Below are positions 8,281-18,091 of a stretch of 35,497 bases of DNA, piece by piece. A model generated the notes under the pieces. The model saw only the letters and a program-made list of their open reading frames with translations, was not told the origin of the DNA and did not search any database. The DNA comes from an uncultured Ignavibacteriota bacterium (GTDB lineage Bacteria > Bacteroidota > Ignavibacteria > Tepidaquicellales > Tepidaquicellaceae): NCBI GenBank assembly GCA_903831845.1, contig CAIKZJ010000026.1, positions 1 through 35,497 on the forward strand. Direction: 5' to 3'. The position numbers and the translations under genes were made by a program. Positions within the stretch are counted from its first letter, which is position 1; each line of letters opens with the position of its first letter.

Positions 8281-11181
8281 ATGAGGGATTCAATGATAAA
8301 AAAATTTACAACTTTTATCATATTCATTACTCTCGTTCTCGGATCCAGTATCGCCTTTTCCCAGACCACAGGTAGCATAGGCGGTACCATCACTGATGCA
8401 AAAGAAAACACGCCGTTAGTCGGAGCCACGGTTAAGATCGCGGGTTCGAACATGGGCGCAATCACGGATGACAACGGAGAATATATAATTCTAAACGTAG
8501 AAGTAGGCACATATTCTCTTGAGGCGTCATACATCGGTTACGATTCAAAGAAAGTAACAAATGTGAAAGTATCAGTAGACCAAAGAACGAAAATCAACTT
8601 CCAGCTTCAGGTGACAGGCGGCATTACGACCGAGGTCATCGTAATCGAAGCTGAGAGAAAAGGTATCGAGGTCGACCAGAGCGGTAGGCTCGTTACTCAG
8701 GAGTCGATTGACAACGCAGGTTTAAGAGGTATAACGAACATCGCCTCGAAGACAGCCGGTGTCATAACTGACGAAAGAGGAACAAGCATCAACATCCGCG
8801 GCGGCAGAAGCTCGGAAAACCTTATAATCGTCGACGGTATGGCGACAACCAACCCGCTTGACGGTTCATCATCCGCATACGTACCGAACAGCCTTATGCA
8901 GGAAGTATCGGTTCTAACGGGCGGATTCGGAGCGGAATATGGTAACGCTCTTGCGGGCGTCATTAACGTTTCAACAAGAAGAGGTACTGAAAGATATTCA
9001 GGATCAGCGGAAGTCATTTCTGACGTTCTCGCGGGCGACTGGATTAAGACGGTATCGCAGGGATACAATCTTTACAATTTCACATTGTCCGGTCCGCTTT
9101 TCCCTGAAAAGGGACTTGCCAATGTGATCAATTTCGCCGGCGCTGTTGAAAGACAGTGGCTCAAATCCTACCAGAACAGCTGGATAGGCGAAAAGATATA
9201 CCCTTATCTCGAAGATCCGAGATACAAAGATTACAAGATTACGCCCAACAATTCGCAGAGCCTCTGGAACTACAGCGGCAGGCTCAGCATCAATCTGAAC
9301 GAAACAAAGGCACAGATCCCCATCAACCTGAGGTTCGGTTTCATGCAGACACAGAACAACAGGAGATTCTTCAGTTCGGCATACATGATGGCTAACATCG
9401 ACAGGATGCCGAGAGCTGAACAGATGGACCAGCAGATATACGGAAGGCTTGTTCATAACGTAACGAGCAAGTTCTTCTACGAACTTCAGTTCAACAGATA
9501 CAGAACCGTCAGCGAAACCGGAGACAACATCTGGTGGGACGACGTTTACAAATACGGCGACACGCTTTACAATCCCCAGATGATAACGTACGGTTACCAG
9601 CAGGGTTCAAACATAGGCGCGGATCCGAATTATCAGAGTCTGTTCTCGAGAGCCGGAACGATTTACGGCGCATATTCAAAGACTGACGTAAGCTACATGG
9701 GCGGCAAGGTTGACGCGACATGGGCTATCAACTCAAAGAAAGCCGGCGACCACGAAGTTAAGTTCGGCGGCGAGTACAGGTATCACACTCTGAAACAGAT
9801 AGCGGCTAACTACGCATACGAACTGGCCATGACAGACCTCGACCCGATGTCGATCTGGTACGGAAGAAACAATTCCGGCAGATTCTACGGGTACGAAGTT
9901 AAGGACAGGAACGGAAATCTGGTAGACCCGACTACGGTTGATCCTTATCATCCCATAGTTGCAGGCGCTTATCTCAGAGACAAGATCGACTTTGGTGATT
10001 TCACAGTCAACGCCGGTGTCAGAATGGACTACCTCGATGTGAACACGAAAGTACTTAAGAACATAGCTGAAGTATACAACACAAATACCGGCCAGCTTCT
10101 TTCGCCGGATTTATACGTTGACAACGACAAGGAAATACTCTTCAGCCCGAGACTCGGATTCTCTTTCCCGATAACGGACAAGATGGTATTCTCCGCAAAC
10201 TTCGGAAAGTTCGTGCAGATGCCGAACCTTTCGAACCTTTACATATCAAGGAACGCTTTCTACGCGGCTCTGAACAATTCAGTTCAGGACGTTTATGAAA
10301 ACCCGACACTTAAACCCGAAAAGTTAACCCAGTATGAAATCAGCGTGAAACAGAGAGTCGGTGATTTCGTCGACATGGGTCTTACGGTTTACTACAGGGA
10401 AACAAAAGACCAGATCGGTATCAAGAGAGTATCCGGTCAGATAATAAACGGAAACCCGACATCGGGTTACGCGACATATTACAACACGGACTTCAGTATT
10501 TCAAGAGGTCTTGAGTTCTATCTCAGTTTAAGAAGAATGAACAGGCTTGCTGTTGATTTTGCTTACACTTTATTATACGCATCGGGTATCGGTTCAAACC
10601 CCGATTCGAAATTCTACCTCGGAAACAACGCGGATCCGACGAATCCTGACGCAGGATTCCCGAACTATGTGTTCCCGCTCGATTACGATCAGAGGCACAC
10701 AGGATCCGTTAACGTCGACTATCGTTTCGGCACAAACGACGTACCGCAGGGATTCCTCGGTCAGGTTCTCAAACAGTTAGGTCTCAACGTACTGTTCTCG
10801 TTCAACAGCGGAAGGCCTTACACAGCGAGAGAATTACCGACGACATACAACGGTGACGACGGAAGAGTGCTGTCGACTAAAAATTCGTTATATACAAACT
10901 GGTCATTAAGGTTCGATTTGAAATTGGATAAGAATGTTCAAATCTGGAAGTCAAACTGGAATTTCTACGTATACGTTCAGAACCTGCTGAACGCGGAAAT
11001 CGTGAACTCGGTATTCGGCGCGACCGGACTCCCGGGAGACAACGGTTACCTCAACACACCGACAGGTTCAAGCTCGAACGCGGCGTACAAATACTATGAG
11101 CCGATAAGACTGAAAGCAATATATTACAGGAACTGGGGCTCACCGAGACAAGTAAGATTTGGTATCAGAGTATCGTTGTAA
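8281..11181 (+). CDS. TonB-dependent outer membrane receptor with N-terminal carboxypeptidase-regulatory-like domain
   Basis: Signal peptide, GSIGGTITDAKENTPLVGATVKIAGSNMGAITDDNGEYIILNVEVGTYSLEASYIGY, plug (INIRGGRSSENLIIVDGM...GGFGAEYGNALAGVINVSTRRG), long beta-barrel region. Confidence 0.92.
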   Translation: MRDSMIKKFTTFIIFITLVLGSSIAFSQTTGSIGGTITDAKENTPLVGATVKIAGSNMGAITDDNGEYIILNVEVGTYSLEASYIGYDSKKVTNVKVSVDQRTKINFQLQVTGGITTEVIVIEAERKGIEVDQSGRLVTQESIDNAGLRGITNIASKTAGVITDERGTSINIRGGRSSENLIIVDGMATTNPLDGSSSAYVPNSLMQEVSVLTGGFGAEYGNALAGVINVSTRRGTERYSGSAEVISDVLAGDWIKTVSQGYNLYNFTLSGPLFPEKGLANVINFAGAVERQWLKSYQNSWIGEKIYPYLEDPRYKDYKITPNNSQSLWNYSGRLSINLNETKAQIPINLRFGFMQTQNNRRFFSSAYMMANIDRMPRAEQMDQQIYGRLVHNVTSKFFYELQFNRYRTVSETGDNIWWDDVYKYGDTLYNPQMITYGYQQGSNIGADPNYQSLFSRAGTIYGAYSKTDVSYMGGKVDATWAINSKKAGDHEVKFGGEYRYHTLKQIAANYAYELAMTDLDPMSIWYGRNNSGRFYGYEVKDRNGNLVDPTTVDPYHPIVAGAYLRDKIDFGDFTVNAGVRMDYLDVNTKVLKNIAEVYNTNTGQLLSPDLYVDNDKEILFSPRLGFSFPITDKMVFSANFGKFVQMPNLSNLYISRNAFYAALNNSVQDVYENPTLKPEKLTQYEISVKQRVGDFVDMGLTVYYRETKDQIGIKRVSGQIINGNPTSGYATYYNTDFSISRGLEFYLSLRRMNRLAVDFAYTLLYASGIGSNPDSKFYLGNNADPTNPDAGFPNYVFPLDYDQRHTGSVNVDYRFGTNDVPQGFLGQVLKQLGLNVLFSFNSGRPYTARELPTTYNGDDGRVLSTKNSLYTNWSLRFDLKLDKNVQIWKSNWNFYVYVQNLLNAEIVNSVFGATGLPGDNGYLNTPTGSSSNAAYKYYEPIRLKAIYYRNWGSPRQVRFGIRVSL

Positions 11182-11212
11182 AAATTAAGTTTAAAAATTA
11201 ATTTTTAAGAAT

Positions 11213-14200
11213 ATGAATAAAAAAATTGTATTAATAATAACATTCCTGGCCTTGCTGGTATGTATGAATACATACGCAAAGCCAAGAATCGAATTTCAAA
11301 ACGGAACGCCCACAGTCCAGTATTTCCCGAGGGTTGTCAAGACTCAGATAAGGTTTGATGCGAACAACATCGATACCTGGGTGCAGAACACAGGTATTTT
11401 CGACCTGGATATCAGGACGAACAACACCCCGGGCTTCATGTGGCCTAAGGGCTCGAACAGGTTCGCGATATTCACCGCGGGTCTTTCGATAGGAACATAC
11501 ATACAGAATCAGTTAAGGCTTGCATCAAACTCGTATCAGGGTGAATACGCTCCCGGTTACATTAACGGAGTAGGCGGAGCGCCCGTTACGAACAACGATT
11601 TCAAGCTTTATAAAGTGACCGTCGACGATTCAACATCGGCGGACTATGTAAACTGGTACAAGATGGTTCCCTACGGAGCTCCTTTTGTTGATAAAAACGG
11701 TAACGGAATTTTCGATCAGGGAATAGACAAACCCGGTATTAAAGACGCAACACAGACAATATTCGTTTGCATGACGGACGGTTTCCCGGAAACTCACTTC
11801 CAGAGTGAAGGTTTCTCGGGCGGTACGGCCCCGATCATGTCGGAAATGCACCTGACTGCATGGGCATACAACGAAGACGGTCTTAACGACATACAGTTCT
11901 TAAGTTTCACAGTTATCAACAAGAACACGAATGCGTGGGAAAAAACGCATTTCGGCGTAGTAGTTGACCCCGACCTCGGCGACGCCGCTGATGACTACAT
12001 CGGCTGCGATACTGTAGCGAACATGGGATACTGCTTCAATTCAGACAACATGGACGGAACAGGAAATCCTCCGTCATACGGACAGAATCCTCCCTGCTCC
12101 GGCATGGACTTCTTCCTTAGCCCGCTCGAATATACAGGCAATCCTTCGGATTCCGTTGTATATTACGATCCTCCGGGTTCGGACAACAAAGTTAAGAAAG
12201 TCGGTTACAGACAGCTTGGCATGACCTCTTTCGTGTACTTCACGAATACGGGAAGCGGCGGTATTGCCTGCGAGCAGGACCCGTCACAGCCCATCGAAGC
12301 TTACAGATACCTTACAGGTGTAAAGAAAGACGGTTCGTCATGGTTTGCTCCTTACGGAACAAAGCCCAGAGTGAAGAAACTTTATCCGGGCAATCCCGAA
12401 ACGGGTGAAGGCTGGACAGAATTCGGTTACAACGGTAACGCCAACCTCGCGGTCATAAAGAACTGTCTCGGCGGCGATACAACTGCGACATTCCTCAGCC
12501 CTCCGGGAGACAGAAGATTCATCTTCAACTCCGGTAAGGACACATATACAGTAAATCCCGGCGACACGCAGCATATCGTACTTGCGCAGCTCGTCGCGAG
12601 AGGAACAAACAACAAGAACGCTGTAACAAGGTTAAAAAGAGTCGACATGGCGGCGCAGTCGCTGTTCGACGTGAACTTCAAGAAATCACCGGATATTTCA
12701 TTGCCAACAACATCAGTAAGTTATGTTGACAAAGGAAACGGAAAGTGCAACATAATTCTTTCATGGGACGACAAAGCCGAAAATTATCTTATTTTCGACT
12801 CACTGATTCAGCCCAGGTCAGATACGAGCTATTGGAAGTTCGAAGGTTACGAAATTTATCAGATAGCCGATATCAACGGTTCGATTCCGGATTTCTATCA
12901 GCCGGAAACGATGAATTCGAACATAAAACTCATAAAGACATACGATAAAGTCGACACCGTAGGCTACATTGTAGATACAATACAGAACGTAGCGGGCGGC
13001 AACACTGCTATCCCGGTATGTCCTCCTTACCTGCAGTCGGTTCCGGAAGGATTCCCGAACACAGGTATAAACAGAAGCATAACGCTTGAAAAAACACAAT
13101 ATCCTGACCTTCAGGGAAGCGAGCAGAATTTTGTATACGGAAGAACATATTACTTCGCGGTAATAGCGTACGCATACAAAACAAACCCGAAGACAGGATA
13201 CAGAAAGATTAAGAGAAACCCGCTTTCCATCAACACGATCAAGGTCGTCAGACCCGACGCGCCTCTGATGGGAACGCAGTTTACATTCAAGAATTCAGAT
13301 ACTGTCTATACGAACAGGAGAGACCTCGGCGTTGCGCCTGTTGTAGTAAACCAGAGCGCGATAGTAGACGCAAAGTACAGAGTACTCTTCAACAGCGTCA
13401 ACGGATCGGGATCGCCCGACACGACCTATTCGGTATTAAGGTCAGTCAACGGCGGAGCTTCGTATGACACTGTAAAGAAATTCTTAAAGTGGTCAACGGG
13501 CACAGCACAGGATTCAGCAAGAATAATAGACGGCGTGCTTATTAACATCAATAAGATAAAGACACCTCAGAACGTAGGCGTTATCAGGGACCCGATAAGC
13601 AGTTCGAAGAACTACGATTCGATGCAGACAAGAATGAGAGGCTGGGATTATCTTAGGAATAACGCGCCTGCCAACGTGTTCAAGGGAAGCAGAAACTTCA
13701 CGAGCTCGTACAAATGGCAGTCTACAAGCATGAGCTTAAGCTATCCTACTGCGAACACGTTTAACAACATCGCGTCCAAGCTTAAACCGGATGCGTTAAG
13801 AAACGTAAAGATAGTATTCTCCGATCTTAACAACGGACAGTACGCGTATCATTACAAGGATACATCGCTTACACAGGATATTTACTTTGTATACGCTGAC
13901 TCCGTCAAGGTTCCGTTCACAGTGTGGCAGGTTGACAGTACGGACAACAGTCTTGTACGCCAGCTCAACTGCGCTATTGTGACCTCCGACGATATCGTGC
14001 CGGGCAACGGATTCACGCCCACAACCGACTCTCTCGGAAACAAGCTTCTTGTATACGTATTCGGATCGACATACGATGCGGGAGCGACAGCAGGTTACAA
14101 GAACAAGAACCTTTACATAAACAGTTTCTTTGACATAATGTATATCTGGTCGCCGAGACTCGAACAAGGTCAGACTTACGCGAACGGCGACGTATTCTGG

Positions 14201-14623
14201 ATTTATCCGTACACGGCATCAAGGCCGTACTTCAGCGGAACAATTCCGTTATGGTATGATTTCGAGACAAAGAAGAGCGCATACAGCACGACGCTTGCGA
14301 CTTCCGAGCTCAACAATATCAGAATCGTGCCGAATCCGTATTACGGATACAACGATCTTGAAACATCGAACGTTAACAGGTTCGTATCGTTCAGGCATCT
14401 GCCGTCGGTTTGCAAGATAAAGATTTACACTATCGACGGTGTGCTCATCAGGACTCTAAACAAGAGCGACCAGAGTTCGCAGATGAACTACGACCTTAAG
14501 AATCAGGATCTGGTACCGATAGCATCCGGATTATACATAGTATTAATTGACGTGCCTAACGTGGGACAAAAAGTGATGAAGATGGCGGTATTTACTGCGG
14601 AAGAAAGGATTGACGTAAGGTAA
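11213..14623 (+). CDS. Large secreted hypothetical protein with a T9SS-like but non-canonical C-terminal domain
   Basis: Signal peptide; 1136 aa; C-terminus RIVPNPYYGYNDLETSNVNRFVSFRHLPSVCKIKIYTIDGVLIRTL...LKNQDLVPIASGLYIVLIDVPNVGQKVMKMAVF. Confidence 0.75.
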   Translation: MNKKIVLIITFLALLVCMNTYAKPRIEFQNGTPTVQYFPRVVKTQIRFDANNIDTWVQNTGIFDLDIRTNNTPGFMWPKGSNRFAIFTAGLSIGTYIQNQLRLASNSYQGEYAPGYINGVGGAPVTNNDFKLYKVTVDDSTSADYVNWYKMVPYGAPFVDKNGNGIFDQGIDKPGIKDATQTIFVCMTDGFPETHFQSEGFSGGTAPIMSEMHLTAWAYNEDGLNDIQFLSFTVINKNTNAWEKTHFGVVVDPDLGDAADDYIGCDTVANMGYCFNSDNMDGTGNPPSYGQNPPCSGMDFFLSPLEYTGNPSDSVVYYDPPGSDNKVKKVGYRQLGMTSFVYFTNTGSGGIACEQDPSQPIEAYRYLTGVKKDGSSWFAPYGTKPRVKKLYPGNPETGEGWTEFGYNGNANLAVIKNCLGGDTTATFLSPPGDRRFIFNSGKDTYTVNPGDTQHIVLAQLVARGTNNKNAVTRLKRVDMAAQSLFDVNFKKSPDISLPTTSVSYVDKGNGKCNIILSWDDKAENYLIFDSLIQPRSDTSYWKFEGYEIYQIADINGSIPDFYQPETMNSNIKLIKTYDKVDTVGYIVDTIQNVAGGNTAIPVCPPYLQSVPEGFPNTGINRSITLEKTQYPDLQGSEQNFVYGRTYYFAVIAYAYKTNPKTGYRKIKRNPLSINTIKVVRPDAPLMGTQFTFKNSDTVYTNRRDLGVAPVVVNQSAIVDAKYRVLFNSVNGSGSPDTTYSVLRSVNGGASYDTVKKFLKWSTGTAQDSARIIDGVLININKIKTPQNVGVIRDPISSSKNYDSMQTRMRGWDYLRNNAPANVFKGSRNFTSSYKWQSTSMSLSYPTANTFNNIASKLKPDALRNVKIVFSDLNNGQYAYHYKDTSLTQDIYFVYADSVKVPFTVWQVDSTDNSLVRQLNCAIVTSDDIVPGNGFTPTTDSLGNKLLVYVFGSTYDAGATAGYKNKNLYINSFFDIMYIWSPRLEQGQTYANGDVFWIYPYTASRPYFSGTIPLWYDFETKKSAYSTTLATSELNNIRIVPNPYYGYNDLETSNVNRFVSFRHLPSVCKIKIYTIDGVLIRTLNKSDQSSQMNYDLKNQDLVPIASGLYIVLIDVPNVGQKVMKMAVFTAEERIDVR

Positions 14624-14625
14624 CG

Positions 14626-15711
14626 ATGTTTAATGATAGATTAATATTAAAAGGAAATTTTAAAAATTTAATCACAAAAATTATGGCAGTAAAATTTAAA
14701 AATATAACCATACTGTTAATGCTGATACTCATCAGCGGAACGGTATATTCAGGCCCACGTAAAAAACTCGGTTTGAGCGCTGCCCCGGAACTCTTAATAC
14801 CCGTCGGCTCTGTCGGAACAGCGCTTCAGGGATCAAACCTTGCATGTACGGAAGGCATTGATGCCATGTACTGGAATCCGGCAGGTCTCTCATCACTGAG
14901 CACCGACCGTGGGGAATTCATGTTCTCGCACAACCAATACATCGCGGATATCAAGATCGAGTATCTCGCGGGTGTTGTTAAATTAGGAAACATCGGGAAC
15001 CTCGGCGTGGGCGTCAAAGCTATGACGTTCGGCGAGGAAATCGTGACGACTGTCAATTATCCCGACGGCACGGGTTCAACATTCAAGCCGTTGTTCCTGA
15101 CTGCGAACCTTAGTCTTGCGCGCGCGATGACTGACAAGATCCGTTTCGGCGCGAACCTGAAGCTTATAAACCAGAGAATAGCCGAAGTCAGCGCGACAGG
15201 CGTTGCGTTCGATTTTGGTCTTCAGTACATAGGCGGAAAGACCGGATTACGGTTCGGTATCGCAATCAAGAATCTCGGAACATCGATGAAATTCGACGGT
15301 TCGGGTCTTGACAGGACATACACCGACCCCAACGGCCAGGTGGCAAGAAGAGTTAACCTTGCGGAATTTGATCTTCCGACAAACCTTGAATTAGGCGCGT
15401 CGTACAATTTCTCGCTTGACAAAGGCAAACACAACTTCCTGCTCGCAGGCACGTTCATGAACGGGTCATTCACCAGCGACGAAGCAAGATTCGGTTTAGA
15501 GTACAACTTCAACAAGATAATCTATCTTAGAGGCGCGTACGTAAACTATCTTGACGGCGTCAACGATGAAAACCTCTGGGGTCCGACGTTCGGTGTCGGT
15601 CTCAGGTACCCCTTCGGCGCGGTCAGCCTCGGAATCGATTACGCGTATAAATTCGTAAAGGAAGATGCATTCAATACGAATCAGTATTTCACGCTGCATG
15701 TCGGTTTCTAA
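14626..15711 (+). CDS. PorV/PorQ-like outer-membrane beta-barrel protein (UPF0164-type)
   Basis: AAPELLIPVGSVGTALQGSNLACTEGIDAMYWNPAGLSSL signature; beta-rich C-terminus ending in F. The true start may be the internal ATG at 14683 (MAVKFKNITILLMLILISG signal peptide). Confidence 0.85.
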   Translation: MFNDRLILKGNFKNLITKIMAVKFKNITILLMLILISGTVYSGPRKKLGLSAAPELLIPVGSVGTALQGSNLACTEGIDAMYWNPAGLSSLSTDRGEFMFSHNQYIADIKIEYLAGVVKLGNIGNLGVGVKAMTFGEEIVTTVNYPDGTGSTFKPLFLTANLSLARAMTDKIRFGANLKLINQRIAEVSATGVAFDFGLQYIGGKTGLRFGIAIKNLGTSMKFDGSGLDRTYTDPNGQVARRVNLAEFDLPTNLELGASYNFSLDKGKHNFLLAGTFMNGSFTSDEARFGLEYNFNKIIYLRGAYVNYLDGVNDENLWGPTFGVGLRYPFGAVSLGIDYAYKFVKEDAFNTNQYFTLHVGF

Positions 15712-15730
15712 AAACAGTTAATTTTTATAA

Positions 15731-15760
15731 AAGGTCGCCTTATACAAGGCGGCCTTTTTA
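15731..15760 (+). terminator. Rho-independent terminator
   Basis: AAGGTCGCC-ttatacaa-GGCGGCCTT plus T tail. Confidence 0.85.
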
Positions 15761-15782
15761 ATTTATAATAATTTTCGTCGCA

Positions 15783-17165
15783 ATGAAAAGAGTTAAAAAT
15801 ATCATTATACTTCTTCTCCTGCTTGCCGCTCCTTCTTTCGCTCCTGCACAGGGCAAATTCATGCTGGACGCGGACTATTCGCTTTTCCGTTATTCGGATA
15901 CAAAATCCGTACTTGAAGTGTATTTTAATTTTTACCATAACTCGTTCAAGTACGCCTACGAAAATAATTATTACGTGGCGCACGCAGTGCTCGGAGTGAA
16001 GCTGACTGACGAGGATTCGAAGACGGAAATCGTAAACAAGGATTTCATGCTCAATATGAGCACTACAGATACATCCTCTTCGAAACTCAAGAACAAGGAA
16101 ATATCCCAGTTAACGCTTTTTATTGACGCGGGTAAGAATTACAGCCTGATTCTTGTCGGCAGCGATAACAAATCGCCTGCGCGCTGCGATACTGTCAGGT
16201 TCAGTTTTTCGGTTCCTGTCTTTACTGTCTCGCCAGCAAGGATGAGCAACATACAGCTTTCGACAGGAATAGAAAAATCAACCAACAAGCAAAGCAGCTT
16301 TTATAAATTCGGATATGAAGTTGTTCCGAATCCGAATTCTCTTTTCGGGAATACAATTAAATCGCTTTATTACTATTACGAGCTTTACGGGCTTAAAAGC
16401 AGGCTTCAGGAGTCTGAAGCTACGGTGAACATGACAGTCACAGGTCTTAACGGGGACACTGTCATTATAAAAAAGGAAAGCATAAAGGCTAATAACGATA
16501 TAATGAGCCTTTACGGGACTTTCGGAGTTGATACTCTAAAGAGCGGCTCATACCTGCTAAAAATCGCGGTAACGTCTGGAGCCGAAACCATAGCCGAGTC
16601 GGAGAAAAAGTTTTTCGTCTTCAGCACAGCTAAGACTAACTATGCGATAACGGACGACGAGGGATTTCTGAAAAGCGAGTTTATAACATTAACCGAACAG
16701 GCTCTCGACGATGAATTCGACAAATCCTTATACGTGAGAACGCCTTCAGACAAGAACGATTATGAAAAGCTAAAAACACTCGACGAGAAGAGAAAATTCA
16801 TGTACAGATTCTGGAAGAAGAGGGATGCGAGCCCTGAGACTCCGAGGATTGAAGTAAGGGATGAATACTTCAAGAGGCTTAAGGAGGCAAACACAAAATT
16901 CAAACAGAGTTTTACTGAAGGGTGGAAATCAGACAGGGGCCGGATTTACATAATTTACGGACCTCCAAGCGAAGTCGAACGCCATTATATGGAAGCCAAC
17001 ACGAAGAATTACGAGATATGGACCTACGACAACCTGCAGGGAGGCACAATGTGCGTGTTCGGCGAGATCGTAAGCACCGATGAGGGCGCTTATTACCTGA
17101 TGCATTCGACAATAAAGAACGAACTTACCGATAACGACTGGAAGGAAAAATTAAGAAAGATGTAA
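15783..17165 (+). CDS. GWxTD domain-containing protein
   Basis: C-terminal FMYRFWKKRDASPETPRIEVRDEYFKRLKEANTKFKQSFTEGWKSDRGRIYIIYGPPSEVE, with GWKSD in place of GWxTD; signal peptide. Confidence 0.85.
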   Translation: MKRVKNIIILLLLLAAPSFAPAQGKFMLDADYSLFRYSDTKSVLEVYFNFYHNSFKYAYENNYYVAHAVLGVKLTDEDSKTEIVNKDFMLNMSTTDTSSSKLKNKEISQLTLFIDAGKNYSLILVGSDNKSPARCDTVRFSFSVPVFTVSPARMSNIQLSTGIEKSTNKQSSFYKFGYEVVPNPNSLFGNTIKSLYYYYELYGLKSRLQESEATVNMTVTGLNGDTVIIKKESIKANNDIMSLYGTFGVDTLKSGSYLLKIAVTSGAETIAESEKKFFVFSTAKTNYAITDDEGFLKSEFITLTEQALDDEFDKSLYVRTPSDKNDYEKLKTLDEKRKFMYRFWKKRDASPETPRIEVRDEYFKRLKEANTKFKQSFTEGWKSDRGRIYIIYGPPSEVERHYMEANTKNYEIWTYDNLQGGTMCVFGEIVSTDEGAYYLMHSTIKNELTDNDWKEKLRKM

Positions 17166-18091
17166 TGAAAAGAAGCATCATTATACTCATAAATACATTC
17201 TTTTTTTCACTCGTTCTGTGGATATATGTCAACCTAAATCTCTCGTATACATACGAGTTAAGCGTTCCTTTAAACCTGAAAACATCGAAGACGCAGGGTG
17301 TTTCAAATGATATACCCGAGAACGTCAGTATTACGCTGAAAGGAAAGGGGTGGGGTATACTGAAACTTTTGGCAGCGAAGAATCTCTCGCTGAATCTCGA
17401 TATTACATCATACAGGAACGATTCAAAAATCGATCTCGGCCAGAACCTTCCCGACCTGCTGAATCTTCCTCCGGAACTTGCTGTTATCGGCATAAGTCCG
17501 CAGTACATCGATCTTTCCTTTGACAATATCGTCACGAAGATGGTAAAGGTAAAGAACAATACAAGCATAACGCTTAAAGACGGATACATGATGATAGGGA
17601 GTCCGAAATTATCACCCGATTCGGTCAGCGTAACCGGAGCAAATTCATTTGTTTCAAAACTGAAGTATGTCGGAACAGAAACAGTTGTATTCCGGGATAT
17701 AAATGCGGGTATCACAAAGCAGGTCAGATTAATGGATTCTCTCGGCAACAACCTGAAGATCGAGCCGAAACTGATAACTGTAACATACAGGGTCGAGCTG
17801 TCTGCGGAGAAGACATTTGAGGATATAGATGTCGAGATATACGGTGTGCCGCCCGACAGGGAGGTGCTGATAATTCCTCCGAGAATAAGCGTATCTCTAA
17901 GAGGCGGAGTCGAACTGCTTTCAAAACTGAATCCGTCGGAAATCAAAGTAGGAGTGAATTTCAAGACAATCGAAAACGACGAGCAGGGATATATTGAACC
18001 ATCGATAGAGCTTTCAGACGAGCTTTCCGTGATTAAAAGCGAACCGCAGAGGTTCCAGTACATAATTAAGAAAAAGGCGGCCGATAATTGA
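17165..18091 (+). CDS. YbbR/CdaR-like membrane-anchored protein
   Basis: N-terminal TM LFFSLVLWIYVN-type start followed by repeated YbbR-like beta segments; start overlaps the preceding stop (TAATG). Confidence 0.7.
   Translation: MKRSIIILINTFFFSLVLWIYVNLNLSYTYELSVPLNLKTSKTQGVSNDIPENVSITLKGKGWGILKLLAAKNLSLNLDITSYRNDSKIDLGQNLPDLLNLPPELAVIGISPQYIDLSFDNIVTKMVKVKNNTSITLKDGYMMIGSPKLSPDSVSVTGANSFVSKLKYVGTETVVFRDINAGITKQVRLMDSLGNNLKIEPKLITVTYRVELSAEKTFEDIDVEIYGVPPDREVLIIPPRISVSLRGGVELLSKLNPSEIKVGVNFKTIENDEQGYIEPSIELSDELSVIKSEPQRFQYIIKKKAADN

Noticed and set aside
17125-18063. 312-aa minus-strand ORF opposite the YbbR-like gene
   Set aside because: Antisense shadow of a well-supported plus-strand CDS in a tight operon; low-complexity Ser/Phe-rich translation with no recognisable family
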